35,402 nt of DNA from Streptosporangiaceae bacterium (GCA_019245115.1 JAFARZ010000417.1:1-35402), one strand, 5' to 3'. Shown: positions 14,503 through 23,688, counted from the first letter of the stretch. Translations and numbers: made by a program. Notes: generated from the sequence alone by a model not told the origin.

Positions 14503-15734
14503 GCCGGCCAGCTCACGGTGACGGTCGTGCCCGCACCGGGACGGCTGGCGACGCGGGCACGGCCGCCGGCCGCCGCCATCCGCCCGGTAATCGACTCCCT
14601 GATGCCCCGGCGGGATGCCGGGGTGGCTGCCGGGTCGAACCCGCGGCCGTGGTCAGTGATCTTCACGGTCACCCACCCCGCGCCGCCGGTGACGGTCACG
14701 TCCGCCTGGCCGGTTCCGGCGTGCTGCGCGACGTTGCGCAGCGCCTCGCCGACACAGGCAACCAGCTGATCCGCGACTGGCGACGGCAGCGTGGCCGGGA
14801 CAAGCTGCAGCCGCACATCCAGGCCATCGATACTGGCCGCGGCCATCTCCAGCTTCGGCCCCAGGTCAGCCAGGGGCGCCGGCCCGCCCTGCGCCACCGG
14901 GGTGTCCGCGAGCTTCTGCAGCACCTCCAGGTCGCGCGCCGCCTGTGCTGTCAGCGCCGGGGACGGCTCGGCAAAGGATCCTGCCGCGACCATGGTCAGG
15001 GTGGACAGGACCGTGTCGTGCAACTGGCGGTGCTGCTCTCGCTCGTCGGCTCGCCGCGCCTCCTCGACGCGGATCTGCCGCTCGGTGGCCAGGCCGGCCG
15101 CGACGATCGCATCCGCCTGCCGCGCACCGCCGCGGATGACTGCCATCAGGCCGGCGACCACGATTGCCTCCACCGCCAGCAGCCAGCCATCGGCCGGATG
15201 GCCGGTGCCGAGCCCGTAGGTGATGACCAGGACCGCGGCCCCGGGCAGCCCGAGCCACGGCCGGAGCGCGATCTGCAGGATGTACACGGACGTGCAGGCC
15301 AGCGGGAGCATCCAGGTCGTGCCGTCCTTGATCAGCGCGGCCGGGACCATGTGCTGCTGCGCCAGCGCCAGCACCGAGATGACCGCGGCATCGGCCAGTA
15401 CCATGCTTGCCGTCAGCCCGGACCTCAACGCCCGCCAGGTGAACAGGCCCGACCACAGGCACAGCGCGGTAAGCGGCGCGCCCAGCCACCAGCCGGAGAT
15501 CTGCTTCGTCGCGGCCAGCACGGCTACCGCGGTGAACAAGACAGCGCCGCCGGTGCGCAGGGCGATCGCATACCCGCCGGCCAGCTGGTCGAGGGCCTGG
15601 TCTGATGGCCCTGCCACCTGCTGGCTGCGCGGCCGCGGGCGGCGAGCCTGCCCGGGGCGGCCCGCGGGGGGCTGGAGTTGCCCGCCGGCGGAATCGGCTG
15701 CCGGTTCCACCGGACCAGTATGCGGCAGTACCAC
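14499..15734 (-). CDS. Sensor histidine kinase (NarX/DesK type)
   Basis: The protein has 411 residues from GTG 15734. A Pro/Arg-rich cytoplasmic N terminus precedes about five or six membrane segments (~55-205) and a coiled coil. The phospho-acceptor site is QHRQLHDTVLSTL, with His239. The ATPase domain shows the N-box GEALRNVAQHAG, the G1-box ITDHGRGFDP and the GIRESITGRM region, so all catalytic parts are present. It is the first gene of a three-gene operon with a degenerate kinase and a LuxR-type regulator. The signal sensed is unknown. The start is uncertain, since no clear ribosome-binding site precedes GTG 15734. Confidence 0.88.
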   Translation of the reverse strand: MVLPHTGPVEPAADSAGGQLQPPAGRPGQARRPRPRSQQVAGPSDQALDQLAGGYAIALRTGGAVLFTAVAVLAATKQISGWWLGAPLTALCLWSGLFTWRALRSGLTASMVLADAAVISVLALAQQHMVPAALIKDGTTWMLPLACTSVYILQIALRPWLGLPGAAVLVITYGLGTGHPADGWLLAVEAIVVAGLMAVIRGGARQADAIVAAGLATERQIRVEEARRADEREQHRQLHDTVLSTLTMVAAGSFAEPSPALTAQAARDLEVLQKLADTPVAQGGPAPLADLGPKLEMAAASIDGLDVRLQLVPATLPSPVADQLVACVGEALRNVAQHAGTGQADVTVTGGAGWVTVKITDHGRGFDPAATPASRRGIRESITGRMAAAGGRARVASRPGAGTTVTVSWPA

Positions 15735-15879
15735 GGCGCCGGGAACGGAGAACCTCGGGCTTTCCCCGGCCAGTTGATGCCGCGCGGCGCAACGCGCCCT
15801 GGCTCTCGGCGCGCCTCAGCGGGAATGCCGGTGGCTCATGGAAGGATGTCCGCTGGGTCGGAACCAGGAGGTCTGTGGC

Positions 15880-17258
15880 GTGGGTAACGCGACGAACCGG
15901 CAGCGGCGACTGAGGAAGGCCAGGGAGCGCCAGCGACACCGGGCGGCAGGAGACGGCTCGGCGTCCCCCCACCGGACCCGCCAGTACGGTGAGGCCCGGG
16001 AGCCGACGACCGCCGAGATGGCCGAGATGGCGATCGCGGAGACGCTTGACGCGCTGGCGAGCGGACAACTTGACGCGTACGAGGTCCATGTGATCGCGAT
16101 GGCCACCGCGTCCGCCGTCATTCCTGACTGGATTCCCGCGGTCAGCCGGCTGCTGGTCAGCTTGTGCGCGGCCGCGATGACCGAGTCCTGGCGGCGAGGG
16201 TGGCAGCCCGCCGAGCTCGTCCGGTGCGTGAGGCGGGAGAGCGGAGACCATGGCGCGCGCCTGGCCGCCGACATGGTCGCGGCCGAAATGCGCGGCTACG
16301 CCGTCGCCACGGTGGATGACCGGTGGCACGCCCAGGTGGCGGAACTCGGTGCCGAGGCCTGGTGGGGCAATGACGACAGTGTCTACCTCGATCGTCGCCG
16401 CGCGAGGGATGGCCACGCCGTCGAGGAGGTACTGACCTCGGTGTTCGGCCTCGTCCTGCTGCTCGGGCGGCTGCCCGTGATGGCTCGGCTGTGTCCGCTG
16501 CCCGGCACCGTCAATCCCGCGGCCGCGCGGGCGAGGGCGAGCGCGGATCAGGCCGCCGACGAGCGGGTCCTCGCCAAGGTCCGCGCACTGCTGGCGAAGC
16601 CGAATCCACCGAGTTCGTCGACGAGGCCGAGGCGCTGTCCGCCCGCGCTCAGGAACTCATGACGAAGTACCGCATCGACCACGCGATGCTAGCGGCCGAG
16701 GCGGGGCGGAAGGACGAGCCGGTCGGCCGCCGGCTACCGGTGGACAATCCCTACGAAGCGCCAAAGGCTCATCTGCTGCAGGAGGTCGCAACGGCCAACC
16801 GCTGCCGCACGATCTGGCACAAGCCGCTGGGGATGTCGGTCGTCGTCGGTTTCGCGGCCGACGTTGACGCGGTGGAACTGCTGTTCACGTCGCTGCTGGT
16901 GCAGGCGGACACCGCGATGCTGCGCGAGGGCGCGAAGCGGGACCGGCATGGCCGCTCCCGGACCCGCGCGTTCCGCCAGTCGTTCCTCACGTCTTATGCG
17001 GTGCGCATCGGCGAGCGGCTTACCCAGACCTCGGACCAGGTCGAGGAGCACGCCGTCGCGGAATCGCCAGGACGGAACCTGCTACCCGTGCTCGCATCGC
17101 GGCAGCAGGCCGTCGAGGACGCCGTGGACAACATGTTCGGCGACCGTCTGGTCGCGCGGGACGTGGGCCGGGTGACCGACGCCGAGGGCTGGCATTCCGG
17201 GCGTGCCGCCGCTGACCTCGCCACCCTCCAGGGGCATCGCGCGCTTAGCTCCCGCTGA
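15880..17258 (+). pseudogene. DUF2786-domain protein interrupted by a frameshift
   Basis: Two overlapping frames make one protein of about 460 residues. The first runs from GTG 15880 (AGGAGG eight bases upstream) through a basic N terminus and helical region to DERVLAKVRALLAK, where DUF2786 begins. The second frame continues it from AESTEFVDEAEALSARAQEL to the stop at 17258. The junction is near 16596-16600: GCGAAGCCGAATCC lacks one base compared with the expected AAG-GCC-GAA. The first frame otherwise ends at a stop at 16660-16662. Either the gene is inactivated, or there is a sequencing error or a frameshifting site. DUF2786 function is unknown; it occurs in phage and actinobacterial proteins. 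Confidence 0.75.
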
Positions 17259-17307
17259 AGACTGACCTCGCCCGTAGTGAGGGTGAGCGGGTCGAGGCGG
17301 AATCATT

Positions 17308-17354
17308 GATGCCTTGGGGCATCCTGCACGAGCTCACGGTACGAGGTCGTACCC
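17308..17354 (+). terminator. Two small hairpins downstream of the DUF2786 gene
   Basis: GATGCC-TTGG-GGCATC (17308-17323) and GGTACGA-GG-TCGTACC (17339-17354) are both perfect short inverted repeats, 50-100 bases after the stop codon. Neither has a U-tract. They may terminate the plus-strand transcript. The rest of 17259-17512 shows no gene that I can support. Confidence 0.4.
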
Positions 17355-17512
17355 CGTCCGCGCGTAAGCGGGCCGGGTGGCTGCGGCGTGCGCGTGACAG
17401 CTTCTGCCCGGCACCGAGGACAAGATCCCGTAGGCGGATCCCGCGACGTGCGCGTGCGCCGATTTGCCGGGATATGGCCCGTTATGCGGACTGCGCTGGC
17501 GCTTGACAACGC

Positions 17513-17642
17513 GGAAGATTGGGCCCTCATGGAAAGAAGGGCGCCGGTTTGCGGCGCCTTTTCTTCCATTGGGCTCTAATCTTCCCGCTGATGACGGGCC
17601 TCCGTGTCCGCTATGCGATGATCGCGTAGTTCCCGGGGCTGC
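17513..17642 (+). repeat. Dispersed structured repeat, copy B, with a two-tier hairpin
   Basis: This copy shares 17543-17642 with the repeat at 143-243 and has an extra left part. Nested pairing is striking: GGAAGATT (17513) with AATCTTCC (17578-17585), GGGCCC (17521) with GGGCTC (17571), and GGAAAGAAGGGCGCC (17531-17545) with GGCGCCTTTTCTTCC (17553-17567). A separate hairpin CTATGCGAT-G-ATCGCGTAG follows at 17611-17629. It lies between the convergent DUF2786 and egtD genes, so it may be a bidirectional terminator, a small RNA or a non-autonomous repeat. Confidence 0.65.
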
Positions 17643-17791
17643 ATTCATTGAGGAAGCGGTCACAATAACGAGCCCGCTTTCCCTTGACGCCGGATATAGG
17701 GGATATTCCGCCCGCCGCCCGGCGCCGGCCGCCCCGCGCCCGCCCGGCGCCGCCCGCCCTTCCCCGCCCAGCCCCCGCCGGCGGAGGCTGT

Positions 17792-18766
17792 TCAGGCGGG
17801 GGTGGATAGGGACAGGCCGAACTGGCCGGCCGGATCGGTCCACCACGAACGCATCTCCAATCCGGCCGCGGCAAGCTCGGCGGTCACGCCGGAGCGGCGG
17901 AATTTCGCCGACACCTCGGTCCGCATCTCCTCACCCGCGTCGAAGTCCACCGCGATGCCGATACCGGGCACGTGAACCGTCTGGGAGTCGAGCGCGCGCA
18001 GCCGCATCTCGATCCATTCAGCCGCCGGATCCCACACCGCGACGTGCTCGAACGCGTCGAGGTCGAAGTCCGCGCCGAGTTCGGCGTTCAGCACCGCGAG
18101 CACGTTCTTGTCGAACGCCGCGGTAACGCCGGACGAGTCGTCATATGCCGCCACGAGCACCGCTGGATCCTTCACCAGGTCGGTGCCCAGCAGGAACGAG
18201 TCACCGGGCGCCAGCGATGAACGGATCCGGCTCAGGAACCTCGCCCGCTCGTCCGGCAAAAGGTTGCCGATGGTGCTGCCGAGGAAAGCCACCAGCCGCG
18301 GCGCCGGCGCGTCACCCCGGGCCGGCAGCCCGAGGTGCTCCTCGAAGTCGGAGACGACCGCCCGCACATCCAGCCCCGGGTACTCCGCGACCAGCGCGTC
18401 CGCCGCCATGACCAGGGCGGGCTCGCTCACGTCCACCGGCACGTAACACCGCAGCGTGCCGGCCGCCGATAGCGCGTTGAGCAGCAGCCGTGTCTTCTCC
18501 GATGACCCCGAGCCGAGCTCGACGAGCGTCCGGGCCCGCGTAGCCGCGGCGATCGCCGGCGCCGAGGCCGCCAGGATCGACCGTTCGGCGCGGGTGGGGT
18601 AGTACTCGGGCAGTTCCGTGATCTTCTCGAACAGCGCGCTTCCGTTGGCGTCGTAGAACCACTTGGGCGGCAGCGTCTTCGGGGAGGCGGTCAGTCCGGC
18701 CAGCGCGTCCGCGCGCAGCGCCGACGCCATGAAGCCGGCGGGCAGCCGCCGGTCAATCGGACTCAA
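17792..18766 (-). CDS. egtD: L-histidine N-alpha-trimethyltransferase (EgtD)
   Basis: The protein has 324 residues, the usual length. It makes hercynine from histidine and three SAM, the first committed step of ergothioneine synthesis. The SAM loop LVELGSGSSEKT is at residues 81-92. Residues matching the mycobacterial histidine site are in place with an offset of zero to two: Tyr56, Asn168 (FLGSTIGNL), Tyr208 (AAYDD), Glu284 and Ser286 (TEVSAKF). Its ATG overlaps the egtC stop by four bases. It is the last gene of the egtABCD operon; no egtE-like lyase gene follows. Confidence 0.96.
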   Translation of the reverse strand: MSPIDRRLPAGFMASALRADALAGLTASPKTLPPKWFYDANGSALFEKITELPEYYPTRAERSILAASAPAIAAATRARTLVELGSGSSEKTRLLLNALSAAGTLRCYVPVDVSEPALVMAADALVAEYPGLDVRAVVSDFEEHLGLPARGDAPAPRLVAFLGSTIGNLLPDERARFLSRIRSSLAPGDSFLLGTDLVKDPAVLVAAYDDSSGVTAAFDKNVLAVLNAELGADFDLDAFEHVAVWDPAAEWIEMRLRALDSQTVHVPGIGIAVDFDAGEEMRTEVSAKFRRSGVTAELAAAGLEMRSWWTDPAGQFGLSLSTPA

Positions 18767-19578
18767 CGGATCGCGATCCTTCCGTCCGAGGTGAGGGTGG
18801 ACATGGTCACTCCTGACGTGTCGGCGGTGATGACGTTGCCGTCCGGCACGTCCTGCCAGCCCGGTTCGTCATCTGCGGGTTCCGAGGCGACGACGACCGC
18901 GCCATCGGCGGCGTCGCTGACACCAGTGCTGACACCAGTGCTGACTCCAGTGCCACCCGCGGTGCGATAGCACAGCGTGTCGCCATAACAACTCGCCGCT
19001 ATCTGGCTGCCGTCGGTGAGCAGGATGTTGAACCTCCCGGTCACCCCGGCTGATTCGAGCGTGCCGATCGTGTCGCACAGCGCGTCCGTCGCCGCCATGC
19101 CGAGCCGCAGCCGGTGCAGCACCAGCGCCCACAGCAGCGCGGAATCCACCCGCGCGTCGAGCTCCAGCAACGCCGAGGCCGGCAGCGTGCCCGCTACCGC
19201 GGCGGCCGACGAAGGCCAGCCGTCGATCCGCCCGTTGTGGCTGAACAGCCACCCGTCCGCGGTGAACGGCGCCGCCGACGCTTCGCCGGAATCGGTGGCT
19301 GCGGTCGCTGACCGCACCGCTGCGAGCAGCGCGCCGGACGTGGTCACCCGGGCCACATCGGCGAACGACTCGTCGGCCCAGATCGGCACCGCCCGGCGGT
19401 ACCGCGCCGGCACCGGATCCGGCGGCGCGTACCAGCCGGCCCCGAACCCGTCCGCGTTCACCGTTCCGTACCGCTGCCGCCGTGGCGCCCATGACTGCCG
19501 GTACAGTCCGTGCGGAGGGTCGATCAGCACCGAACGCAGCGAGACCGGCGGCCCCAGGTAGGCCACATGCCGGCACAC
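18763..19578 (-). CDS. egtC: Gamma-glutamyl-hercynylcysteine sulfoxide amidohydrolase (EgtC)
   Basis: The protein has 271 residues. It is a class II glutamine-amidotransferase fold with the N-terminal nucleophile Cys2 (MCRHVAYLGPP), exposed once Met1 is removed. The segments TVNADGFGAGWY and WLFSHNGRIDGW are typical of the family. EgtC removes glutamate from the gamma-glutamyl hercynylcysteine sulfoxide made by EgtB. A short repetitive stretch (GVSTGVSTGVS) near residue 220 is an oddity caused by a 12-base repeat at ~18916-18953. The start is two bases from the egtB stop. Confidence 0.95.
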   Translation of the reverse strand: MCRHVAYLGPPVSLRSVLIDPPHGLYRQSWAPRRQRYGTVNADGFGAGWYAPPDPVPARYRRAVPIWADESFADVARVTTSGALLAAVRSATAATDSGEASAAPFTADGWLFSHNGRIDGWPSSAAAVAGTLPASALLELDARVDSALLWALVLHRLRLGMAATDALCDTIGTLESAGVTGRFNILLTDGSQIAASCYGDTLCYRTAGGTGVSTGVSTGVSDAADGAVVVASEPADDEPGWQDVPDGNVITADTSGVTMSTLTSDGRIAIR

Positions 19579-19580
19579 GA

Positions 19581-20996
19581 TCAGCCCGCCTGTTCAAAGG
19601 CGGGCCGCGCGGTCCGGAATCCGGAGAAGATCTGCCGCCGGATCGGATAGTCCCAGTTCCGGAACGTGCCCCGGCAGGCTACCGAGCTGACTCCGAATGA
19701 TCCGCCGCGGAGCACCTTGTAGTCGGGGCCGAAGAACACCTCCGAGTACTCGCGGTACGGCCAGGCGACGAACCCCGGGTAGGGAAGGAAATCCGAACTC
19801 GTCCATTCCCACACGTCCCCGATGAGCTGCCGCGCCCCGCACGGTGCCGCCCCCTCCGGGTAGGAGCCGGCCGGCGCGGGCCGCAGCGCCTGCTGGCCGA
19901 GGTTGGCCCGCTCGGCGGTCGGCTCGGCAGAACCCCACGGATACCGCCGCGATTCCCTGGTCACCGGATCGAACCGCGCCGCCTTCTCCCATTCGGCCTC
20001 GGTCGGCAGCCGACGCCCGGCCCAGCGCGCGTACGCGTCCGCTTCGTACCACGAAACATGCAGCACCGGCTCGGCCATGGCCACCGGCTCGATCCGGCCG
20101 AACACCGACCGTGCCCATTGCCCGCCCTCGAATCGCCAGAACAGCGGTGCGGACAGCTTGGCTCGCTGCCGGTGCGCCCATCCTTCGGCTGCCCACCAGC
20201 GCGGCTCGTCGTATCCGCCGTCGGCGATGAACTCGATGTACTGACCGCACGTCACCGGCGTGGTGTCGATATAGAAACCCGGCACGTCCACGGTGTGCGC
20301 CGGGCGCTCGTTGTCCAGTGCCCAGGGATCGGTCGAGGTGCCCATGGTGAACGGACCGCCGGGCACCAGCACTTCGACGGGCATTCGCAGCGCGTCGGCC
20401 GGCGCCGGCTCCGGCGCCGCGACGGTCAGCACCGGCGAACCGGTCCGGATCTGGTGCGTGATCAGCATCGTCTCGTCATGCTGCGCCTCATGCTGCGCGA
20501 TCATCCCGAACGCGAACCCGTCCCGCAGCAGGCGGGATGCGAGGGGGTTGCCGGGGGGACCCTCCCCCCGGCGTGAGAAGGAGAAACGGGACCGTTCCAG
20601 CAGGTCCAGCACCCGGCCGCGGACTTCGTGCCCGTAGGACCGGGCCTCGGCCGGCGCCAGCAGCGGCAGCGTCGGCCGCTCCGCCCGCGGATGCTCGAAC
20701 GCGTCGTACAGCGGGTCGATCTCCGGATGCATGGGCTCCATGCCGCCCACGCCGCGTAGCAGCCACAGCTCTTCCTGATTGGCGATGTGAGCGAGATCCC
20801 ATACCAGTGGCGACATCAGCGGCGAGTGCTGGCGGACCAGGTCAGCGTCGTCCACGCAGCCGGTCAGCAGCGCGGTGCGATTCCGGGCCTCGATCAGTTC
20901 GGCGGCTATCCGCTGTGGCAGACCTGCCTCATCGGATACCGCCTCATCGGATGCTGCCTGATCGGATGCTGCCTGATCGGAAAATGACTGAGTCAT
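19581..20996 (-). CDS. egtB: Ergothioneine sulfoxide synthase EgtB
   Basis: The protein has 471 residues. It is a non-haem iron enzyme joining hercynine and gamma-glutamylcysteine with oxygen. The DinB-like part supplies the iron ligands: His70 (VWDLAHIANQEE) and the H169xxxH173 pair (AQHEAQHDETM). The C-terminal formylglycine-generating-enzyme-like domain has WEWTSSDFLPYPGF and VLRGGSFG. I chose ATG 20996 because it overlaps the egtA stop (ATGA); the longer frame is antisense-like. Residues 1-24 are repeats of SDQAA/SDEA type. An in-frame G6/C6 element adds about 15 residues (RRGEGPPGNPLASR) just before LLRDGFAFGM. Confidence 0.95.
   Translation of the reverse strand: MTQSFSDQAASDQAASDEAVSDEAGLPQRIAAELIEARNRTALLTGCVDDADLVRQHSPLMSPLVWDLAHIANQEELWLLRGVGGMEPMHPEIDPLYDAFEHPRAERPTLPLLAPAEARSYGHEVRGRVLDLLERSRFSFSRRGEGPPGNPLASRLLRDGFAFGMIAQHEAQHDETMLITHQIRTGSPVLTVAAPEPAPADALRMPVEVLVPGGPFTMGTSTDPWALDNERPAHTVDVPGFYIDTTPVTCGQYIEFIADGGYDEPRWWAAEGWAHRQRAKLSAPLFWRFEGGQWARSVFGRIEPVAMAEPVLHVSWYEADAYARWAGRRLPTEAEWEKAARFDPVTRESRRYPWGSAEPTAERANLGQQALRPAPAGSYPEGAAPCGARQLIGDVWEWTSSDFLPYPGFVAWPYREYSEVFFGPDYKVLRGGSFGVSSVACRGTFRNWDYPIRRQIFSGFRTARPAFEQAG
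20551..20571 (+). repeat. G6/C6 hairpin element inside egtB
   Basis: CCGGGGGG-ACCCT-CCCCCCGG is a perfect eight-base-pair hairpin with a five-base loop. It is read in frame (on the minus strand) as a loop insertion between two conserved helices of EgtB, and matches the cores at 1489, 3506 and 25634. Confidence 0.8.
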
Positions 20997-22276
20997 CTGG
21001 CTTCCTCCAGTTGGTCGTCGGCCGGACATCGGTCTTGCAGCACGTATCGCTCGGTAAAGTCGGCAACCGCTTGCTGGATCGCGATGGGCGTCCCGGCCCG
21101 GATGAGCGCCCCCATCGCCGCCTCGAAGCATCGCTTGCTGGCCTGGCTGAGCTGCGGATCGGCCGGCCCTCGGCGGGCTGCCCGCAGCCACGGATCTCCT
21201 TCCCGGCCCTCCCATACCGGCTGGGCGGCGTTCATCGCCTCGTCCGCGGCGATGTCGTCATCCGCTATCGCGGTAACTACCGCGGCCGGCACGATCCATC
21301 CGTCGCCCGGCTGAGCGTCGATCATCCGCAGCTCCAGGTGCCCGCGCGGCCGGACCGGCGGGAACAGCGTCGACAGGTGATAGTCCAGATCCTGGACAGT
21401 GGGGGGCCGGGACCCCCCTCGGGACCCCCCTCGGACCCAGTCGCGGAAGGTGAGTCCCGGCGGCGCCGTCCAGTCCGCCGAGCCCGGATCGCGTACGCAC
21501 ATGACCTCGGCGTTCATCGCGTACGCCGCCCACGCGGCCCGGGGGTCGCCGTTGGCCTCCGGCGGCCGGGTGCGCCCCGGATCCAGGTTCGCCCATATCT
21601 GCTGGCGGGCCGAGCGCCAGCCGGACGGCCGTCCCGCCCGGAGCGGGGAGTTCGCGAACGCCGCTACCAGCACCGGCCCGATCGTGTGCAGCAGCCGCCA
21701 CCGTGACCGGTATCCGGATCGGCCGTCGCCGTCATCCCCGGCGTCCACGCAGACCTGGACCGAGGCGGTGCCGCACATCATCTGGCGGCCCCACGGGCCG
21801 TCCCGGTCGAAGAATTCCTCCATGGCGGCATACCGGGGCAGGTTCAGCATCCGCGTGGGAAGCCGCAGCGGGTCCAGGCCGTACCCGCACAGTTCGAGGC
21901 CGGCCCGCGCCATCGCGTCCCGCAGCGCGGCCAGATCCCGCAGGGTAACGTCAACCAGTTCGCCGAGAGTCTTCGCGGGGGCTGAGCTCAGCTCTACCTG
22001 CCCGCCAGGTTCCATGGTTATAAGGGCCTTATTGAGAACGGCCTTTACTGCTTCCCCCTGAGCTCCATCCCCGTCAGCCGCACCAAGCCCGGCCAGCGCC
22101 TGCTCCAAGCGCTCGGGCACCACCGGTGCGGCGGGATCGTGGCGGTCTCGTACCAGCCACTCCAGTTCGACGCCTATCTGTCTGGGCGGACCGGTCTTGA
22201 AGCATATTCCATGGATATGGGCCTCCGCCTCGGTCTCCGTCAGTGCCTTTTCGAACAAGGTCGCCGCTTCGCCCAC
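20993..22276 (-). CDS. egtA: Glutamate-cysteine ligase EgtA
   Basis: The protein has 427 residues of the GCS2 family and makes gamma-glutamylcysteine for ergothioneine. Segments such as IGVELEWLVRD near the N terminus (ATP/metal glutamates), MMCGTASVQVCVD and LFPPVRPRGHLELRMIDAQPGD are characteristic. An in-frame RGGSRGGS insertion, encoded by a duplicated GAGGGGGGTCCC unit at 21407-21430, lies between DWV and RPPTVQDLDYHL. The GTG start at 22276 lies seven bases after a -10-like TAATCT, so the mRNA may be leaderless. It heads the egtABCD operon. Confidence 0.94.
   Translation of the reverse strand: MGEAATLFEKALTETEAEAHIHGICFKTGPPRQIGVELEWLVRDRHDPAAPVVPERLEQALAGLGAADGDGAQGEAVKAVLNKALITMEPGGQVELSSAPAKTLGELVDVTLRDLAALRDAMARAGLELCGYGLDPLRLPTRMLNLPRYAAMEEFFDRDGPWGRQMMCGTASVQVCVDAGDDGDGRSGYRSRWRLLHTIGPVLVAAFANSPLRAGRPSGWRSARQQIWANLDPGRTRPPEANGDPRAAWAAYAMNAEVMCVRDPGSADWTAPPGLTFRDWVRGGSRGGSRPPTVQDLDYHLSTLFPPVRPRGHLELRMIDAQPGDGWIVPAAVVTAIADDDIAADEAMNAAQPVWEGREGDPWLRAARRGPADPQLSQASKRCFEAAMGALIRAGTPIAIQQAVADFTERYVLQDRCPADDQLEEAR
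21401..21430 (-). repeat. G6/C6 element inside egtA
   Basis: The plus strand reads GGGGGG-CCGGGA-CCCCCC followed by a second TCGGGA-CCCCCC. On the minus strand it is two tandem GAGGGGGGTCCC units followed by a C6 run. G6 at 21401-21406 can pair with C6 at 21413-21418 or 21425-21430. It is read in frame in EgtA. Confidence 0.75.
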
Positions 22277-22283
22277 GTGTGCC

Positions 22284-22289
22284 AGATTA
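22284..22289 (-). promoter_or_regulatory. Possible -10 box for leaderless egtA
   Basis: TAATCT on the minus strand is seven bases from the GTG start of egtA. No convincing -35 is seen. The egtA-steA divergent spacer (22277-22494) holds nothing else I can name apart from a GC hairpin built on CTAGC arms (~22383-22410). Confidence 0.3.
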
Positions 22290-22494
22290 TCTGATCGATT
22301 CAGCAGTCTCGTTAGGTCCCCCTGTTCGCTCGCAGCATATCTTCAGGATTTGGTGGTAACTTGCCAACGGCCGGTGAGCTCTGCTAGCCGCCCGGGTCGG
22401 CGGGATGCTAGTGACGGAATGACCTGACCGCATAACACGCCGTAGTCATGAACCTGTCGGTTCACGCCCAGCTGTTCTGGCAGTATGGAACTCG

Positions 22495-23682
22495 ATGAAG
22501 GTGCCGTCGGTGAAGATTCCGCTGGTAGGCCGGGAAAGGGCAGATGTGCCTCCCGGCATGGTCGCTGTCGCGCGGGTTGATCGCCGGACAAAGAACATCA
22601 CCAAGCGCCTGAATCCCGGCGAGATAGCGATCATCGACCATGCGGATCTGGATCGCGTAAGCGCCGAGGAACTGATCAACCGGAAGATCGTGGCGGTGCT
22701 CAATTGCTCCCGCAGCATCACCGGCCGGTATCCCAATCTGGGCCCGCAGCTGCTGCTGGACGCGAGCATTCCGGTCATCGATGACTGCGGAACCGATGTG
22801 CTCGCCCGCGTCGAGGACGGTGCGGCGGTCCGGCTGGACAACGACACTCTCTATCTTGGTGACCAGGTCGTCGCCAAAGGGACGCCGCTGACGGTCCAGG
22901 CCGTGCAGGCGGCGATGATCGAGGCCAAGAGCATGGTGTCGGTCCAGATCGAGGCGTTCGCCGCCAACACGCTGGAGTTCCTGCGACGCGAGCACGACAT
23001 GCTGACCGAGGGCATCCCGGTGCCGCGGATGGAGACGGACATGACCGGGCGCCATGTGCTCGTCGTGGTCCGTGGCTATCACTACCGGGAGGACCTGGCT
23101 GCCCTGCGGCCGTATATCCGCGAGTACAAGCCGGTGATGGTGGCGGTGGACGGGGGAGCGGACGCCCTGCTGGAGGCCGGTTACCAGCCGGACGCGATTT
23201 TCGGCGACATGGACTCGGTATCCGACGAGGCGCTGTGCTGCGGGGCCGAGCTTGTCGTGCACGCGTATCCGGACGGGCGCGCCCCGGGTCTTGTCCGCAT
23301 CCGTGAGCTGGACCTGGAGGCCACCACCTGTCCGGCCGCGGGTACCAGCGAGGACATCGCCCTGCTGGTGGCCGACGCCAAGGGCGCGAGCCTCATCGTG
23401 GTCGTGGGCACCCACTGGACGCTCGAGGAGTTCCTGGACAAGGGCCGCCCGGGGATGGCGAGCACGTTCATTACGCACCTGCGGGTCGGCGGCAAGCTGG
23501 TGAATGCCCGAGGCGTCCATCAGCTTTACCAGAGCCGCATCTCAGGATGGTCCCTGCTCGGAATGGTGCTCGCCGCGGTCGCGGCGATTATGGTGGCGGT
23601 GGCGTCCTCGCCCGCCGGGCCGATTCTGGCCACGTACTTCGAGGCGACGTGGCACTCATTTACCTACTGGCTGACCGGATAG
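22495..23682 (+). CDS. steA: SteA-like putative cytokinetic-ring protein
   Basis: The protein has 395 residues. It has an N-terminal domain (KVPLVGRERADVPPG-like opening), a thiamin-pyrophosphokinase-like middle (VAVDGGADALLEAGYQPD and IFGDMDSVSD, residues ~220-245) and one C-terminal transmembrane helix (~355-375) before a short tail. SteA works with SteB at the division site in Corynebacterium and is widespread in actinobacteria. The steB gene begins six bases downstream. ATG 22495 has no strong Shine-Dalgarno; a TATGGA eight bases upstream could allow a leaderless transcript. Assignment is by domain order and neighbour. Confidence 0.88.
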   Translation: MKVPSVKIPLVGRERADVPPGMVAVARVDRRTKNITKRLNPGEIAIIDHADLDRVSAEELINRKIVAVLNCSRSITGRYPNLGPQLLLDASIPVIDDCGTDVLARVEDGAAVRLDNDTLYLGDQVVAKGTPLTVQAVQAAMIEAKSMVSVQIEAFAANTLEFLRREHDMLTEGIPVPRMETDMTGRHVLVVVRGYHYREDLAALRPYIREYKPVMVAVDGGADALLEAGYQPDAIFGDMDSVSDEALCCGAELVVHAYPDGRAPGLVRIRELDLEATTCPAAGTSEDIALLVADAKGASLIVVVGTHWTLEEFLDKGRPGMASTFITHLRVGGKLVNARGVHQLYQSRISGWSLLGMVLAAVAAIMVAVASSPAGPILATYFEATWHSFTYWLTG

Positions 23683-23688
23683 AACCAC

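Noticed and set aside
14866..16416. 516-codon minus-strand frame across the kinase and DUF2786 genes
   Set aside because: It shows no domain, runs antisense or out of frame to two recognisable genes, and is rich in Arg/Gly/Pro as shadows are.
17306..17506. 66-codon plus-strand frame in the DUF2786-egtD spacer
   Set aside because: Arg/Pro-rich text with no domain or ribosome-binding site, and it crosses two short hairpins.
20997..21215. Upstream extension of egtB
   Set aside because: It overlaps egtA out of frame; ATG 20996 forms a standard ATGA overlap and begins the expected protein.
22380..22460. Possible Cys-containing leader peptide upstream of egtA (minus strand)
   Set aside because: A 13-codon frame with one Cys exists, but it does not match the sulfur-leader pattern and has no promoter or hairpin support.
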